A stretch of DNA of 64,000 nucleotides from Bernardetia sp. MNP-M8 (lineage in GTDB: Bacteria > Bacteroidota > Bacteroidia > Cytophagales > Bernardetiaceae), in contig NZ_CP147012.1 in the NCBI RefSeq assembly GCF_037126285.1, positions 4,424,676 to 4,488,675 on the forward strand, in the 5' to 3' direction. Each line of letters opens with the position of its first letter. The stretch's first letter is position 1. Shown one piece after another: positions 16,299 through 26,762 of the stretch. Under the pieces are notes generated by a model. It made no database searches, had not been told where the DNA came from, and saw nothing but the letters and a program-made list of their open reading frames with translations. The position numbers and the translations under genes were made by a program.

Positions 16299-17408
16299 AT
16301 GTCTGATAGTCGTCAGTTTCAAGTGGCTTTATCGCTTTTGCCTCATGTGGGTGCAAAGACTGCCAAACTTTTGATTAGTTATTGTGGCTCTGCTCAGGAG
16401 GTTTTTAATGCTTCTCCATCCAAACTACTAAAAATTCCTAATGTAGGACAAAAACTTATTGCTTCACTAAAGCAAAATAAAACAGAAGTATTACATAAAG
16501 CTGAAAAGCAGTTGGCTATTGCTGAAAAACAAGATGTCAAAATTCTGATTTATACAGACAAAGGTTATCCTCAACGCCTTTTAAGACACGAAGATTCTCC
16601 TTATATTTTATACTACAAAGGCAATGCAGATTTGAATGCCCAAAAAACAGTTGGAATAGTGGGAACTCGCAAAGCCACTGAGTATGGCAAAGAAATGACA
16701 CAGAAGATAGTTAGAGATTTAACGAAATATAATCCTTTAATAGTAAGTGGGTTAGCTTATGGAATTGATATTTTTTCACACCGAGCAAGTCTAGAAAGTG
16801 GATTAGATACAATTGGTGTGATGGCAAATGGTCTTGATCAAATATATCCTCCAGCTCATAAAAATACAGCTTTTGAAATGATTGATCAAGGAGGACTTTT
16901 AACTGAAGGTTGTTTTGGTACAATGCCTGACCCTTCTCGTTTTCCACAACGCAACCGAGTAATTGCAGGTCTTTCTGATGTTTTGATTGTAGTAGAAGCT
17001 GCTGCAAAGGGAGGCGCACTTATTACAGCTCATATTGCAAATGCCTATAATTGTGAAGTTTTTGCAGTACCAGGTAACTTGGATTCTGCAAGTTCGGCAG
17101 GTTGTAATCGTCTTATTCGCAATCATCATGCTCATATTTATACAGCAATAGAAGACATTGAATATATTTTGAAATGGGATTTGGACGAACAAAATATTCC
17201 TCCTATCAAAAAATCAAATGGTCAACTAACCATGGAAGAGCAAATTATTATCAATAAATTAGAAGATGTAGGAGGAACAATGGCAATAGATAATCTTTCT
17301 ATCAAAACTCAAATTCCCCTTGGTCAGCTTGCAGGACAATTATTGATGATGGAAATGAAAGGAATCATAAAGGCTTTACCTGGAAAACAGTTTAAAGTAA
17401 TTAGTTAA
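16299..17408 (+). CDS. dprA: DNA-processing protein DprA
   Basis: DprA loads RecA on incoming single-stranded DNA during natural transformation. It has 369 residues. The N-terminus has a helix-hairpin-helix/SAM-like region (LLPHVGAKTAKLLI, IPNVGQKLIASLK). The Rossmann-like core has VGIVGTRKATEYGKE, SGLAYGIDIFSHRASL, FPQRNRVIAGLSDVLIVVEA and KGGALITAHIANAY. The C-terminal 70 residues form a winged-helix (DML1-like) domain. The start ATG follows a 300-base gap (15991-16298) that holds only a small palindrome AGGGTTTGCAAACCT (16038-16052) and an AACCGTGATAAC motif also seen near 22437. It is monocistronic and ends before a perfect 13-bp hairpin. Confidence 0.95.
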   Translation: MSDSRQFQVALSLLPHVGAKTAKLLISYCGSAQEVFNASPSKLLKIPNVGQKLIASLKQNKTEVLHKAEKQLAIAEKQDVKILIYTDKGYPQRLLRHEDSPYILYYKGNADLNAQKTVGIVGTRKATEYGKEMTQKIVRDLTKYNPLIVSGLAYGIDIFSHRASLESGLDTIGVMANGLDQIYPPAHKNTAFEMIDQGGLLTEGCFGTMPDPSRFPQRNRVIAGLSDVLIVVEAAAKGGALITAHIANAYNCEVFAVPGNLDSASSAGCNRLIRNHHAHIYTAIEDIEYILKWDLDEQNIPPIKKSNGQLTMEEQIIINKLEDVGGTMAIDNLSIKTQIPLGQLAGQLLMMEMKGIIKALPGKQFKVIS

Positions 17409-17431
17409 AACAAAACTGACTTATCAAAATT

Positions 17432-17470
17432 TTGTCAGAGTTATCTCCTAAATCCAAATAACTCTGACAA
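17432..17470. terminator. Perfect 13-bp hairpin between dprA and the convergent gene
   Basis: TTGTCAGAGTTAT (17432-17444) pairs exactly with ATAACTCTGACAA (17458-17470). It lies between the stop codons of two convergent genes and may serve both, although there is no strong T-run on the plus side. Confidence 0.55.
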
Positions 17471-17602
17471 TAGCTTGAAAAAATAGTCATTCTTAAACAA
17501 CTTCTATATCTAAAAATAGTATTTCAAAAACGTATTTTCATTCTCTGCGTTCTCTGTAACTCTGTGTTTAACAAAACATACGTATAACTACTTATTATCT
17601 AG

Positions 17603-19003
17603 TTATTTCCCTTCTACAATTTCTTCTTTTATTAAAATGCCATTTCTGTCAGTCATTCTAAAATAAAATGTTTGTCCTCTTCCCAAATAATGTTTAAAAA
17701 CAGTTGGAATAGTTCTATAACCGTGATGCAATCCACTATTTTCTAAAATATTGGCTACTTTATTTCCATATTGGTCATAAACATCAAGATTTACTCCTGA
17801 CACAGGATCGACAAGGTTTACTTCAAAGTTATGTCTTTGAACAATCATTTCTTTGCGTTCTATCTTATGCCCATCTGTATAAACTCGCTCCCTTCCTACT
17901 TCTTTTCCATTTGTGTCTTTAGCTATCAAAAAATATGTTCCACTTTTGGGAATGAAAACATTATGACGAATATTTATGACCGTTTGTGAGCTTTTATTAT
18001 ATTCTTTATCTGTAAAATAGGATTTGAAAAGATGTTCTTGGTCATCATACAAAGCCAAATTTAGTTTTGTAGTTTCATCCAAAACAAAAACAAATTTATT
18101 TTCAGTTTCGATAAGTTTCATATCTTCATTGTGAGCAATGCTATTTTTATTTACTTCTTGCTCTGCCAACGTTCTCTCTTCATTTTCTTTTGCTGGATTA
18201 ATTAATTTTATTTTGAAAGTTGCATCTTCTCCAATTTGTTGTGTAAACATAAAAGAACGATAAAAAAAACCTGCTTTTGCTGGAAAGTTTTTTACAATGG
18301 TTTTAAAAAACTTTCCTTGCGCATCATACACTTCAATATTTACTTTTTGGTCTTCTTCCAAAAAAGTCTGTAAATAACCATTAAATGTATAAGTAGGAAT
18401 GTATTTTTCTTGTGCTGTGAATTTCATTTTATCAAAATCTTCTCCTTTAGCTTCACAAACTGCCTTTGCTAAATTTTCAAAAACTTCTTTTTTCGGATGA
18501 GAAAGATAAGATGTTTCTTTATTATTAGAAACACACCAAACACTAGATTGAGCAAGATATTCTTTTTGATAGTCATGCTTTGCAATCGTTTGAGCTACTT
18601 TTGAAAGTCCTTCATTATCTAATCTATCAAACTGATAAAGAGAATTTTTGTAAGGTGAGCCGTTGCTTGCCTGAATACAGGCTGTCATGACTGGTTGAAG
18701 TTTGGTAGCTCCTTTTTGAATGGCAAATTGATAATCTTCCAAAATCATTAGGTCTTGAATGCCTTCATCTTCGCTTCGAAATATTGTTCCTGCTGAAATC
18801 TTTACTAAAAGAGGTTTTGAGTATGTATTATAAATATTTAGCAAAAGACTTTCACCAAAATAACCTCCCAGTCCTCGTGCATTTATTTTGACTTGTTGTT
18901 TTTCAATTAGTTCTGCTAGTTCTATATGTGCCATTTGAGCAGAAGAAAAGCTAAAGAAGGAAAATAGAATAAATAGTGAAACAGATAAAATAGTAGTTTT
19001 CAT
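17603..19003 (-). CDS. Secreted hypothetical protein, beta-rich
   Basis: This 466-residue protein starts with a clear signal peptide (MKTTILSVSLFILFSFFSFS, cleavage near SAQ). Residues 40-180 contain NIYNTYSKPLLVKISAGTIF, QDLMILEDYQFAIQKGA, ACIQASNGSPY and AQSSVWCVSNN, a layout seen in Bacteroidota secreted proteins where two cysteines flank a small domain. Residues 210-466 contain several repeating units built around YDAQGKFFKTIV, YDDQEHLFKSYFTD and YDQYGNKVANIL, each a short beta segment with a D..G turn, like filamentous-protein or type-IX substrate repeats. No enzymatic motif is seen. The gene is transcribed alone. Function unknown. Confidence 0.65.
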   Translation of the reverse strand: MKTTILSVSLFILFSFFSFSSAQMAHIELAELIEKQQVKINARGLGGYFGESLLLNIYNTYSKPLLVKISAGTIFRSEDEGIQDLMILEDYQFAIQKGATKLQPVMTACIQASNGSPYKNSLYQFDRLDNEGLSKVAQTIAKHDYQKEYLAQSSVWCVSNNKETSYLSHPKKEVFENLAKAVCEAKGEDFDKMKFTAQEKYIPTYTFNGYLQTFLEEDQKVNIEVYDAQGKFFKTIVKNFPAKAGFFYRSFMFTQQIGEDATFKIKLINPAKENEERTLAEQEVNKNSIAHNEDMKLIETENKFVFVLDETTKLNLALYDDQEHLFKSYFTDKEYNKSSQTVINIRHNVFIPKSGTYFLIAKDTNGKEVGRERVYTDGHKIERKEMIVQRHNFEVNLVDPVSGVNLDVYDQYGNKVANILENSGLHHGYRTIPTVFKHYLGRGQTFYFRMTDRNGILIKEEIVEGK

Positions 19004-19186
19004 AAAGTTTAAATAGTAAAAGTGGATAATTGGAGTTCTCTAATTTAACGAAAAAAAGTTATTTTATTTTATTAGTCTGTTTTTCAATTATCAAAATTGC
19101 TACTGGCTAGTTAATTTATCTATTTTCTAAAGATATAGCTAACAATTATAATTTAAAAAATTCATATATTGTAAATATAATTTCCT

Positions 19187-19582
19187 GTGAAAAATATTTC
19201 AGACTCAAAAAAATTCATGCAAAAGACAATTGAAGGCATTTTATCAATTATAGTGGCTGTTATTCTTCTTCAAACACTTTATTTTAAATTTGGGACAGCA
19301 CCCGAATCTGTTTGGATTTTTTCTAAACTTAATGCAGAACCTTCAGGTAGATATTTGTCTGGTTTTCTTGAGCTTATTGTAGCTATCTTAATTTTGATTC
19401 CAAAAACTCGTCGTGTCGGAGCTGTAGGAGCAATTGTTATTATGTTGGGAGCAATTGCATCTCATATTTTTATTTTAGGTATTCGTATTCAAGATGATAA
19501 AGGACTTTTGTTTGCGCTTGCTTGTATTACACTTGCTTGCGCTATTAGTGTGTTGATTATGAGAACGATACGAAAAAGATGA
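19187..19582 (+). CDS. DoxX-like small membrane protein
   Basis: This small protein of 131 residues (GTG start at 19187; an ATG at 19217 would give 121) has four hydrophobic helices. They include ILSIIVAVILLQTLYFKFG, ending in the DoxX-like L..KF motif, GRYLSGFLELIVAILILIP, VGAVGAIVIMLGAIASHIF and LLFALACITLACAISVLIM. DoxX/MauE-like proteins are integral membrane proteins, some linked to thiosulfate or quinone metabolism, but most are uncharacterised. The neighbours give no further clue. The GTG start is supported only by the open frame. Confidence 0.75.
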   Translation: MKNISDSKKFMQKTIEGILSIIVAVILLQTLYFKFGTAPESVWIFSKLNAEPSGRYLSGFLELIVAILILIPKTRRVGAVGAIVIMLGAIASHIFILGIRIQDDKGLLFALACITLACAISVLIMRTIRKR

Positions 19583-19777
19583 TATAAATTTCAAGTATTC
19601 TTTGTCTAGGGTAGGGTATTCAGAATTTCAAAAACAACTCTACAAAAAATGATTATTTTAAATCATTTTATTTTCTTTGAAATTTAGCTGCGTAATATTG
19701 TTGTTTGAAAACTACATTTTTGAAAATCATAATTACACAACTGTAGGAAAAAATAAACTAATTCTGCCCCCCTATTC

Positions 19778-20050
19778 TTACGATTTAAATTTAAAAACAA
19801 GGAAACTAACCAAACCCATCCATGCTAAAGCAATACCATAAGTAATTAGAAAATAACCTTTTTTTTGGTTTTTATGCCTAATTTGATACATTAAAAATAA
19901 AATACTAAATGCCCCTCCTAATAGTTCATAGAAATGTAAAGTACGTTCTTTTATTCTCTTTTTAGATTGTATTGCTTTACGCTTGTCCCACCAAAAAATA
20001 ATACCTGAAGCAATATTAATCAAAAATAAGTATACAAATAAATAGTTCAT
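19778..20050 (-). CDS. DUF1294 family membrane protein
   Basis: The protein has 90 residues from the ATG at 20050, which matches the usual beginning of this family (MNYLFVYLFLINIASGIIF). A longer frame from 20089 adds 13 atypical residues. The family signature WWDKRKA, KKRIKERTLHFYELLGGAFS and YQIRHKNQKKGYF is present, with three to four membrane segments. DUF1294 proteins are small inner-membrane proteins without a known role. It is followed by a bidirectional hairpin on the far side of its start and is transcribed alone. Confidence 0.8.
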   Translation of the reverse strand: MNYLFVYLFLINIASGIIFWWDKRKAIQSKKRIKERTLHFYELLGGAFSILFLMYQIRHKNQKKGYFLITYGIALAWMGLVSFLVFKFKS

Positions 20051-20123
20051 TGAGCTATATTTTATAGTAGAGTACTGGACAGTTGTCAAAATAAATCAGA
20101 TTGTTTTTATAAACCTAAACAAA

Positions 20124-20160
20124 AAAAGCCTATCCAACCAAAAAGATTGAATAGGCTTTT
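20124..20160 (-). terminator. Terminator after the S8 protease
   Basis: AAAAGCCTATCCAA (20124-20137) pairs with TTGAATAGGCTTTT (20147-20160) with one mismatch, flanked by A- and T-runs. It lies 28 bases past the protease stop and can act on both strands. Confidence 0.75.
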
Positions 20161-20188
20161 GCTTTTTTAAACTAAACTATTGTTTAAT

Positions 20189-21799
20189 TTATTCTTGTTC
20201 TAAAACTGCACTAATTGCTTTGTCAGCTTGGATAAAGTTACCTGCTTTTTCACCAGCTTCTAATTCTTTACCTGTTGATTTCAAGATTTCAAAAGCAGTT
20301 TTTGTATCTAGTTCTGGGTTTAATGCTTTCATTACGCCCAAAAGACCAGCTACATAAGGAGTTGCCATTGAAGTACCGTTTAAGAATTTGTATGTTCCTT
20401 TAGGATAAGTAGAAAAAATCTGAACTCCAGGGGCTGCAATTCCCATTTTCATATCTTGTACGTGGTTAGAGAAAGGAGCTATACTCAAATCAGGAGAAAT
20501 AGCTGAAACAGTGATTACACCATCTGCATTAGCTGGAGAAAAATCTTTTGCATTTTTGTTAGAATTTCCTGCTGCTACTACTACAATTGCACCTGCTGCA
20601 TTTGCGTATTTTACAGCTTCTGAATATGCTTTTTGATGAGCATCATTTGAAGGACCTCCCAAAGAAAGCGAAATTACATCTGCTCCTGCGTCTGCTGCTT
20701 TGATAATTCCTGCCAAAACAGTTTCTTGAGAACCAAAACCAGCATCATTTAATACTTTAATACTAGAAACCGTTACAAATTCAGAATTTGGAGAAAAAGA
20801 AGCAATTCCTTTACCATTGTTAGTTACTGCTGCAGCAATTCCTGCACAATGTGTTCCGTGTCCTAGTTTGTCATAATCACTTTTCTTTTCAAGAGAAAGA
20901 TAATTTGAAGTAATATCTTCGTGGTCAGCTTCTACACCTGTATCTAAAATAACAATTTTAGCTTTTTTCTTAGGCTTTTGTTCTTTCAAAGAAGCATACA
21001 TTTCTGCTACTCCCATTTTCTCAAATCCCCAAAGGTCTTTTAAGTTAGGGTCATTGATTCCAAAAGAAGGTTTGTTTGGAGCTACATCAAAAGAAGTTGT
21101 TGGATTAGTTGGAAGCTCTAAAATTTCGTTGTTTTCTAAATAATCTACTGCACCTGAGTTTTGAAGTTCGCCAATAATTACATCAATATTCTTTAATTGG
21201 AAAGTAGGAATATCTAAAATATAATATTCTTCTAATTCAGAATATTCATCATGCTGTAAATCTGGAAATGCTCTACGAATAGACATACTGTATTTTTCCA
21301 AAATTGGAACAATAGCATCTTTGTTAGCCATGTTCAAATCCAAAAGAAGTTCGCCATTTGCACTAAGGTTTGAAGGCAAAGTAGTAGTTTCTTTACTTCC
21401 AATTATAGTTTCAGCTTCATTTGATTCCATTCCACAAGTAAAGCCATTTTCGTAAGCATCTACTACTGCATCTCTACCTGCATCAAAAAAGAATAACTTT
21501 AGTCCTGCAATAACTGCAAAAATAGTAAAGTAAAGAACTTTAGGACGAGGTGCAAAACGATTGAAAATCAGAATGACAATAGTAAGAATTGCCAAATCGG
21601 GAGCAAGAACACCCAAAAGGTCGTACATTACTCCACCATCATTAAAAAATAATGATAGAATATAAAGGAGTGAAGAAACAAAAAAGCTGTTTCTTGCAAA
21701 ACCTGCTGCATGTTGGCGTTCTTTCAGGAAGAAGTAAACTGCTGCTGAGAGCAGAATTCCACCATACGCCAAAGGATATAAGAAATTGAAATTTTCCAT
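20189..21799 (-). CDS. Membrane-anchored subtilisin-like (S8) serine protease
   Basis: This 536-residue protein has three to four N-terminal membrane helices (residues 5-105) in place of a signal peptide, then a pro-region-like segment (about 150-235), then a subtilase domain. The catalytic triad is Asp286 in VILDTGVEADHED, His314 in GHGTHCAGIA and Ser477 in NGTSMATPYVAG; Asn412 in AAGNSN is the oxyanion residue. The polytopic anchor is unusual for S8 enzymes and suggests a membrane-held protease facing the periplasm. It is monocistronic. The 890 bases upstream (21800-22689) hold no gene, only AT-rich sequence and an inverted pair ACTTATCAC(A)GTT / AAC(C)GTGATAACT (about 22341-22454). Confidence 0.9.
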   Translation of the reverse strand: MENFNFLYPLAYGGILLSAAVYFFLKERQHAAGFARNSFFVSSLLYILSLFFNDGGVMYDLLGVLAPDLAILTIVILIFNRFAPRPKVLYFTIFAVIAGLKLFFFDAGRDAVVDAYENGFTCGMESNEAETIIGSKETTTLPSNLSANGELLLDLNMANKDAIVPILEKYSMSIRRAFPDLQHDEYSELEEYYILDIPTFQLKNIDVIIGELQNSGAVDYLENNEILELPTNPTTSFDVAPNKPSFGINDPNLKDLWGFEKMGVAEMYASLKEQKPKKKAKIVILDTGVEADHEDITSNYLSLEKKSDYDKLGHGTHCAGIAAAVTNNGKGIASFSPNSEFVTVSSIKVLNDAGFGSQETVLAGIIKAADAGADVISLSLGGPSNDAHQKAYSEAVKYANAAGAIVVVAAGNSNKNAKDFSPANADGVITVSAISPDLSIAPFSNHVQDMKMGIAAPGVQIFSTYPKGTYKFLNGTSMATPYVAGLLGVMKALNPELDTKTAFEILKSTGKELEAGEKAGNFIQADKAISAVLEQE

Positions 21800-22689
21800 A
21801 AAATTAGAGTTGATTTATTTTTAAAATGAGAATTTATTACAGATTGAGTTAGTTTTGAACTAAATAATTATCAAAATACACTTTTTTTGAGCCATTACAA
21901 AATTGATTAGCTTTAATTATTTATAATTTACTGTTTTGGTTTATTTTCTTTTATAACATACCATCAAAACTACGTTAAATAGGAAATTAAAAACATATCT
22001 AATTATCATAACGTATTTTCTATCTGTCAAGGTTTCAAATCCAAATTCTTTTAACCTTTTTATCTAGTTTTAAAATAATACTGTTTTTATTTTGATTAGA
22101 TTTAAAATTAATTAGAGTACTAGATTTAAAGAGCGTGATAGAGCAGATGGAAAAAATATTTTATCCAATGTCCAGTACTTTTTCATTTTTATTCTTTCTT
22201 TTTGTTCAGATTCCAAAACATATTAATTTTATGCAGAAAGGTAGTTTATGCGTTCCTTATAAATCTTATATAAACACATAAATAACTCCAAACTAAACCA
22301 AATACCAAACTTTAGTGGTCTAAATCTTAAACAAATTATTAAAACTTATCACAGTTGGTAGTTCAGACTGCCGTTCTGAACATCACAAACAGTATTTTGT
22401 CAAATTCAATAGTCTGGAAGACTGTTATACAAAACTAACCGTGATAACTTTTATTGTTAAAACAAATTTTTATAAAAAAATGAACAATAATTTTAGCTAA
22501 AAAGGATATGTTTTTCTGTTAAACTTCACTAAACAATGTCATTTCGTAAAACGAAATTTCTTTTTTTTCTGTATATTAGATAAACAAATAGAAAAATGGT
22601 CATGTATTTGTGCCTACTTAAGTCAGTATACAATTATCTGAATAAAAATAAAAAAAGAAACTCATCAAAAAACTTTATATATTCTTCCT

Positions 22690-24375
22690 ATGAAATTAAA
22701 ATTGCCTAAACTAAAGCTTCCAAAGTTAAAAAAACGATTCAAATACGGCATTGCAGGACTTTTAATTGTCTTCATGACAGGTTCTGCGTTCTATAATCCA
22801 AGTGAAAAATACTTTGAGATTGCTAAAAACCTAGATATTTTTGCCACTCTTTTTAAGGAAGTAAATACATGGTATGTAGATGATGTAACGCCTTCAAAAC
22901 TTATGAAAACAGGTATTGATGCCATGCTTGCGTCCCTTGACCCTTACACAAATTATATTTCAGAAGACCAAATTGAAGATTATCGAACCATGACTACTGG
23001 TGAGTATAGTGGAATTGGTGCAACTGTAGGAACTAGAGATGGAAGAATACTTATTATGATGCCTTTAGAGGGGTTTGCTGCCGATAAAGCAGGAATAAAA
23101 ACGGGTGATGAAATTATAGCTATAGATGGAATTTCATTAGATGGAAAAACGTATGATGAAACTAGCCAGCTTTTGAAAGGACAGGCAAAAACAGATGTAA
23201 TACTTTCTATAAAGCGTTATGGACTGGAACAACCATTAGATATTACGGTTACAAGAGAAAAAATTCAGACTTATAATGTTCCTTATTATGGAATGGTAAC
23301 CTCAACTATTGGAATGATAAAACTGACTGATTTTACTCGTGATGCTAGTAAAGAAGTAAGGGATGCCTTATTAGATTTAAAATCACAAGGAGCTGAGAAA
23401 ATTATCTTTGATGTCAGAGGAAATCCAGGTGGACTTTTAGATGAAGCAGTCAAAATTTCTAATATTTTTGTAGAAAAAGGAAAAGAAATTGTAAGTACGA
23501 AAGGAAAAGTAAAAGATTGGAACAAAACCTATAACGGTCTTTCAGATGCTACAGACACAGAAATTCCTTTGGTTGTCTTGACAAGTGGTACAAGTGCATC
23601 TGCTGCTGAGATTGTATCTGGAGTGATTCAGGATTATGATAGAGGAGTTTTGATTGGAGAAAATACGTATGGAAAAGGACTTGTACAGGCTACTCGCTCA
23701 CTTTCTTACAATTCAAAATTAAAAGTTACGATAGCAAAATATTATATTCCAAGTGGAAGATGTATTCAAGCAATTGATTATGCCAACAGAAATGAAGATG
23801 GAAGTGTGGGCAAAATGCCTGATTCGCTTCGCATGCCTTTTAAAACGGCTGCTGGACGTATAGTGTATGACGGGGGTGGAGTGAAGCCAGATATTGCTAT
23901 TAGTCATGATTTTTATGCGCCAGTTACACAAACTTTAATCTTAAAAGGACTTTTATTTGACTATGCAAACAAATATTATTTTGAAAATAAGACGATTGCA
24001 GAAGCAAAAGAGTTTAATTTGACTAATACTGAATATGATAGTTTTATCAAATGGCTTTCTACTAAAGAATATGATTATACTACTAAAGTAGAAAAAATGA
24101 TAAAGCATTTGGAAGAAACTGCTCAAAAAGAGGAGTCTTATGAAGCCTTAAAACCTCAAATTGATGAGTTTAAGAAAAGCATTGCTCACAATAAGGAAAA
24201 TGATTTGCGTAATCATAAAGTTGAAATTATTGAACTTTTAGAGCAAGAAATAGCAAAACGTTATTATTTAGAAAGGGGAGAAATGGAAGCTACTTTTGAT
24301 GATGATCTAGATTTGAAGGCAGCTATTGAAGTTTTGAATGATGAAGCTAAGTATAAAAAAATATTAAGTAAGTAA
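22690..24375 (+). CDS. S41 family C-terminal processing peptidase
   Basis: This 561-residue CtpA/Prc-type protease has a membrane anchor at residues 18-35 (FKYGIAGLLIVFMTGSAFYN), so the enzyme works in the periplasm. A PDZ domain (about 100-190, GEYSGIGATVG, GIKTGDEIIAIDG) recognises substrate C-termini. The catalytic domain has FDVRGNPGGLLDEAV, the serine in TSASAAEIVSG (302-304) and the base Lys329 in GENTYGKGLVQ. The C-terminal 150 residues are helical and charged. The very basic start MKLKLPKLKLPKLKKRFKYG is a repeated K-L-P pattern. It is likely co-directional with, but separated by a terminator from, the next gene. Confidence 0.93.
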   Translation: MKLKLPKLKLPKLKKRFKYGIAGLLIVFMTGSAFYNPSEKYFEIAKNLDIFATLFKEVNTWYVDDVTPSKLMKTGIDAMLASLDPYTNYISEDQIEDYRTMTTGEYSGIGATVGTRDGRILIMMPLEGFAADKAGIKTGDEIIAIDGISLDGKTYDETSQLLKGQAKTDVILSIKRYGLEQPLDITVTREKIQTYNVPYYGMVTSTIGMIKLTDFTRDASKEVRDALLDLKSQGAEKIIFDVRGNPGGLLDEAVKISNIFVEKGKEIVSTKGKVKDWNKTYNGLSDATDTEIPLVVLTSGTSASAAEIVSGVIQDYDRGVLIGENTYGKGLVQATRSLSYNSKLKVTIAKYYIPSGRCIQAIDYANRNEDGSVGKMPDSLRMPFKTAAGRIVYDGGGVKPDIAISHDFYAPVTQTLILKGLLFDYANKYYFENKTIAEAKEFNLTNTEYDSFIKWLSTKEYDYTTKVEKMIKHLEETAQKEESYEALKPQIDEFKKSIAHNKENDLRNHKVEIIELLEQEIAKRYYLERGEMEATFDDDLDLKAAIEVLNDEAKYKKILSK

Positions 24376-24450
24376 TAATCAATTCAAGTTACGTATCACA
24401 GACTGATAAGTCTGAAATACTTATATCTTTAAAATAAAACCTAAACAAAG

Positions 24451-24480
24451 ACGGTATTTCGAAAGAAATATCGTTTTTTT
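24451..24480 (+). terminator. Intrinsic terminator after the S41 peptidase
   Basis: ACGGTATTTC (24451-24460) pairs with GAAATATCGT (24464-24473) around a short loop, followed directly by seven T residues. Confidence 0.85.
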
Positions 24481-24521
24481 GTGGAATAAAAATTACCAAA
24501 ATAATTTAAATAAAATATAAT

Positions 24522-26663
24522 TTGAACCAACTCACAAAAAGTCGCAGTCCTTATTTACTCCAACATGCTCAAAATCCTGTTCATTGGCAGATGTGGAATA
24601 ATGAAACTTTACAGAAAGCAAAACAAGAAGACAAGCCTATTTTGGTCAGTATTGGTTATTCGGCGTGTCATTGGTGTCATGTGATGGAACACGAAAGTTT
24701 TGAAAATGAAGCTGTCGCAAAAGTGATGAATGAGTATTTTGTGTGTATAAAAGTTGATAGAGAAGAACGCCCAGATGTAGATGCAATTTACATGGAAGCT
24801 GTACAAATGATGGGTGTTTCGGGTGGTTGGCCACTGAATGTTTTTTTGACTTCTGATGCAAAACCATTTTGGGGAGGAACTTATTTTCCTGCTAATCAAT
24901 GGTTTGATATTGTGCAGCAAATAGGAAAAGCCTATCAAAACCAAAGAGAAGAAGTAGAAGAGTCGGCAAATAAAGTAACCAAAGTTTTGTCTATTTCTAC
25001 ATTAGAAAGATATAACTTGAAAGATGTTTCTGAATTTGATATAACTATTTTAGAAAAAGCCTTTGCTAGTTTAGAAAAACGTTTTGATAAAGAGTTTGGT
25101 GGAATCGGAGAAGCTCCAAAGTTTCCTATGCCGTCTTATTATTTGTTTTTGCTTCGTTATTATGATTTTCTGAATAGCAAAAGTGAAGAAAATAATAGTA
25201 TAACAAATCCTATAAAAGAAAAAATACTAAGTCAAGTAAATCTCACTCTCAATAAAATGGCTCAAGGTGGAATGTACGACCAAATTGGAGGAGGTTTTGC
25301 TCGTTATTCAGTAGATAGAGAATGGTTTGCGCCTCACTTTGAAAAAATGCTTTATGATAATGCTCAGTTGCTTTCTTTGTACGCTGAAGCCTATACAATT
25401 ACAAAAAATAATACACAAAGAGAAGTCTATAGACAAACAATTGAACAAACAACCAAATTTTTAACACGAGAATTACAAGACAAAAATGGGGGCTTTTATT
25501 CGGCTTTAGATGCTGATAGTGAAGGAAAAGAAGGGAAATTTTATACATGGACAATAGACGAAATAGAAAAAGTCTTTACAAACCACACATTTAAAAATTC
25601 TACAAACCCAGAACAGGATTTACAGCTTTTTAAAAAATATTATTCCATTACTTCAATAGGAAACTGGGAAAGCCCACACGCAACGGAAGGAGCAAATATT
25701 TTATATAGAAAAGATACAGATGAAGTTTTTGCTAACCAAAATGATATTGATTTAAGTATTTTGAAAGGCAAAGTTGATGAGTGGCAAAATTATTTTTTAG
25801 AAGTTAGAAAAGAGAAAGTTCGTCCTAGTTTGGATGATAAAATCCTGACTTCGTGGAATGCACTTTTGATAAAAGGTTTTTGTAATGCCTATTCTGCTTT
25901 AGGAAATGAAAACGAAAGTGAGAAATATTTAGCTTTAGCTTTACAGACGGCTGAATTTATAGAAGGTAATCTTTTTGATAAAGAAAATAAATCTAAATTA
26001 TATCATACTTTCAAAAATGAAACTGCTGAAATAGATGGTTTTTTAGAGGATTATGCACTTTTGATTGAATCTTATATTACGTTGTATCAAGTTTGTTTTG
26101 ATGAAAAATGGATTCTAAGAGCTGATGAATTGACAAAATATGTTTTTACTAATTTCTATGATAAGGAAGAAAAATTATTTTATTTTAGCGACCAACTGGG
26201 AAGTGAAAAATTAGTAGCTCAGAAGAAAGAAATTTTTGATAATGTAATCTCTTCTTCCAATTCTGTAATGGCGACCAATTTATATTTCTTAGGAATTATC
26301 TTAGAAAATAACTTGTATAAAGAAACAAGCAAAGAAATGTTAGGAAAAGTAGCATCTTTGATTGCAGCCGAACCAAGACACGTTTCGAATTGGGCATCAT
26401 TGTTTACATATTTCTTGACCCCAACTCCAGAAATAGTAATTGTTGGAGAAAATTATAAAGAAGTTTTAAAAGAAATTTCTAGTTTTTACATTCCCAATAA
26501 AATAATTATTGCTGCAAAAAGTGAAGAAGAAGGTCAAAAATCTGCTTTGCCACTTTTGGAAATGCGTCCAGTTATAAATAATCAAACAACGATTTATGTT
26601 TGTAAGAATAAAACGTGTCAATTACCTGTCAATAGTGTAAAAGAGGCTTTGAAACAGATTTGA
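24522..26663 (+). CDS. Thioredoxin-domain protein of the YyaL/SPATA20 family (DUF255)
   Basis: This 713-residue protein begins, from a TTG at 24522, with [21 protein letters not shown], the conserved family opening, so the unusual start is well supported. Residues 35-160 form a thioredoxin-like domain with [18 protein letters not shown] (CxxC). The rest is an (alpha/alpha)6 barrel similar to N-acylglucosamine epimerases or cellobiose epimerases, with [31 protein letters not shown] and [16 protein letters not shown]. The biochemical role is undefined in bacteria. Nothing suggests an operon with its neighbours; a short TCGGTGTTTTAGCGTAGC palindrome follows the stop. Confidence 0.93.
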   Translation: MNQLTKSRSPYLLQHAQNPVHWQMWNNETLQKAKQEDKPILVSIGYSACHWCHVMEHESFENEAVAKVMNEYFVCIKVDREERPDVDAIYMEAVQMMGVSGGWPLNVFLTSDAKPFWGGTYFPANQWFDIVQQIGKAYQNQREEVEESANKVTKVLSISTLERYNLKDVSEFDITILEKAFASLEKRFDKEFGGIGEAPKFPMPSYYLFLLRYYDFLNSKSEENNSITNPIKEKILSQVNLTLNKMAQGGMYDQIGGGFARYSVDREWFAPHFEKMLYDNAQLLSLYAEAYTITKNNTQREVYRQTIEQTTKFLTRELQDKNGGFYSALDADSEGKEGKFYTWTIDEIEKVFTNHTFKNSTNPEQDLQLFKKYYSITSIGNWESPHATEGANILYRKDTDEVFANQNDIDLSILKGKVDEWQNYFLEVRKEKVRPSLDDKILTSWNALLIKGFCNAYSALGNENESEKYLALALQTAEFIEGNLFDKENKSKLYHTFKNETAEIDGFLEDYALLIESYITLYQVCFDEKWILRADELTKYVFTNFYDKEEKLFYFSDQLGSEKLVAQKKEIFDNVISSSNSVMATNLYFLGIILENNLYKETSKEMLGKVASLIAAEPRHVSNWASLFTYFLTPTPEIVIVGENYKEVLKEISSFYIPNKIIIAAKSEEEGQKSALPLLEMRPVINNQTTIYVCKNKTCQLPVNSVKEALKQI

Positions 26664-26693
26664 TACTGGTGCTATACTATAAATAAGATGCCT

Positions 26694-26727
26694 TTGTCGG
26701 TGTTTTAGCGTAGCGACACTGACAAAG
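26694..26727. repeat. Palindromic GTCGGTG-type repeat
   Basis: TTTGTCGGTGTTTTAGCG and CGACACTGACAAA form a hairpin (about 26694-26727) related to the palindromic cores at 6700 and 14655. It lies between two convergent genes and may act as their terminator. Confidence 0.5.
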
Positions 26728-26762
26728 ACATCTAAAATCCATTCTTAAACAACTTGAATATT

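Noticed and set aside
16711-17192. Two minus-strand frames inside dprA
   Set aside because: They are antisense shadows of a clear dprA gene.
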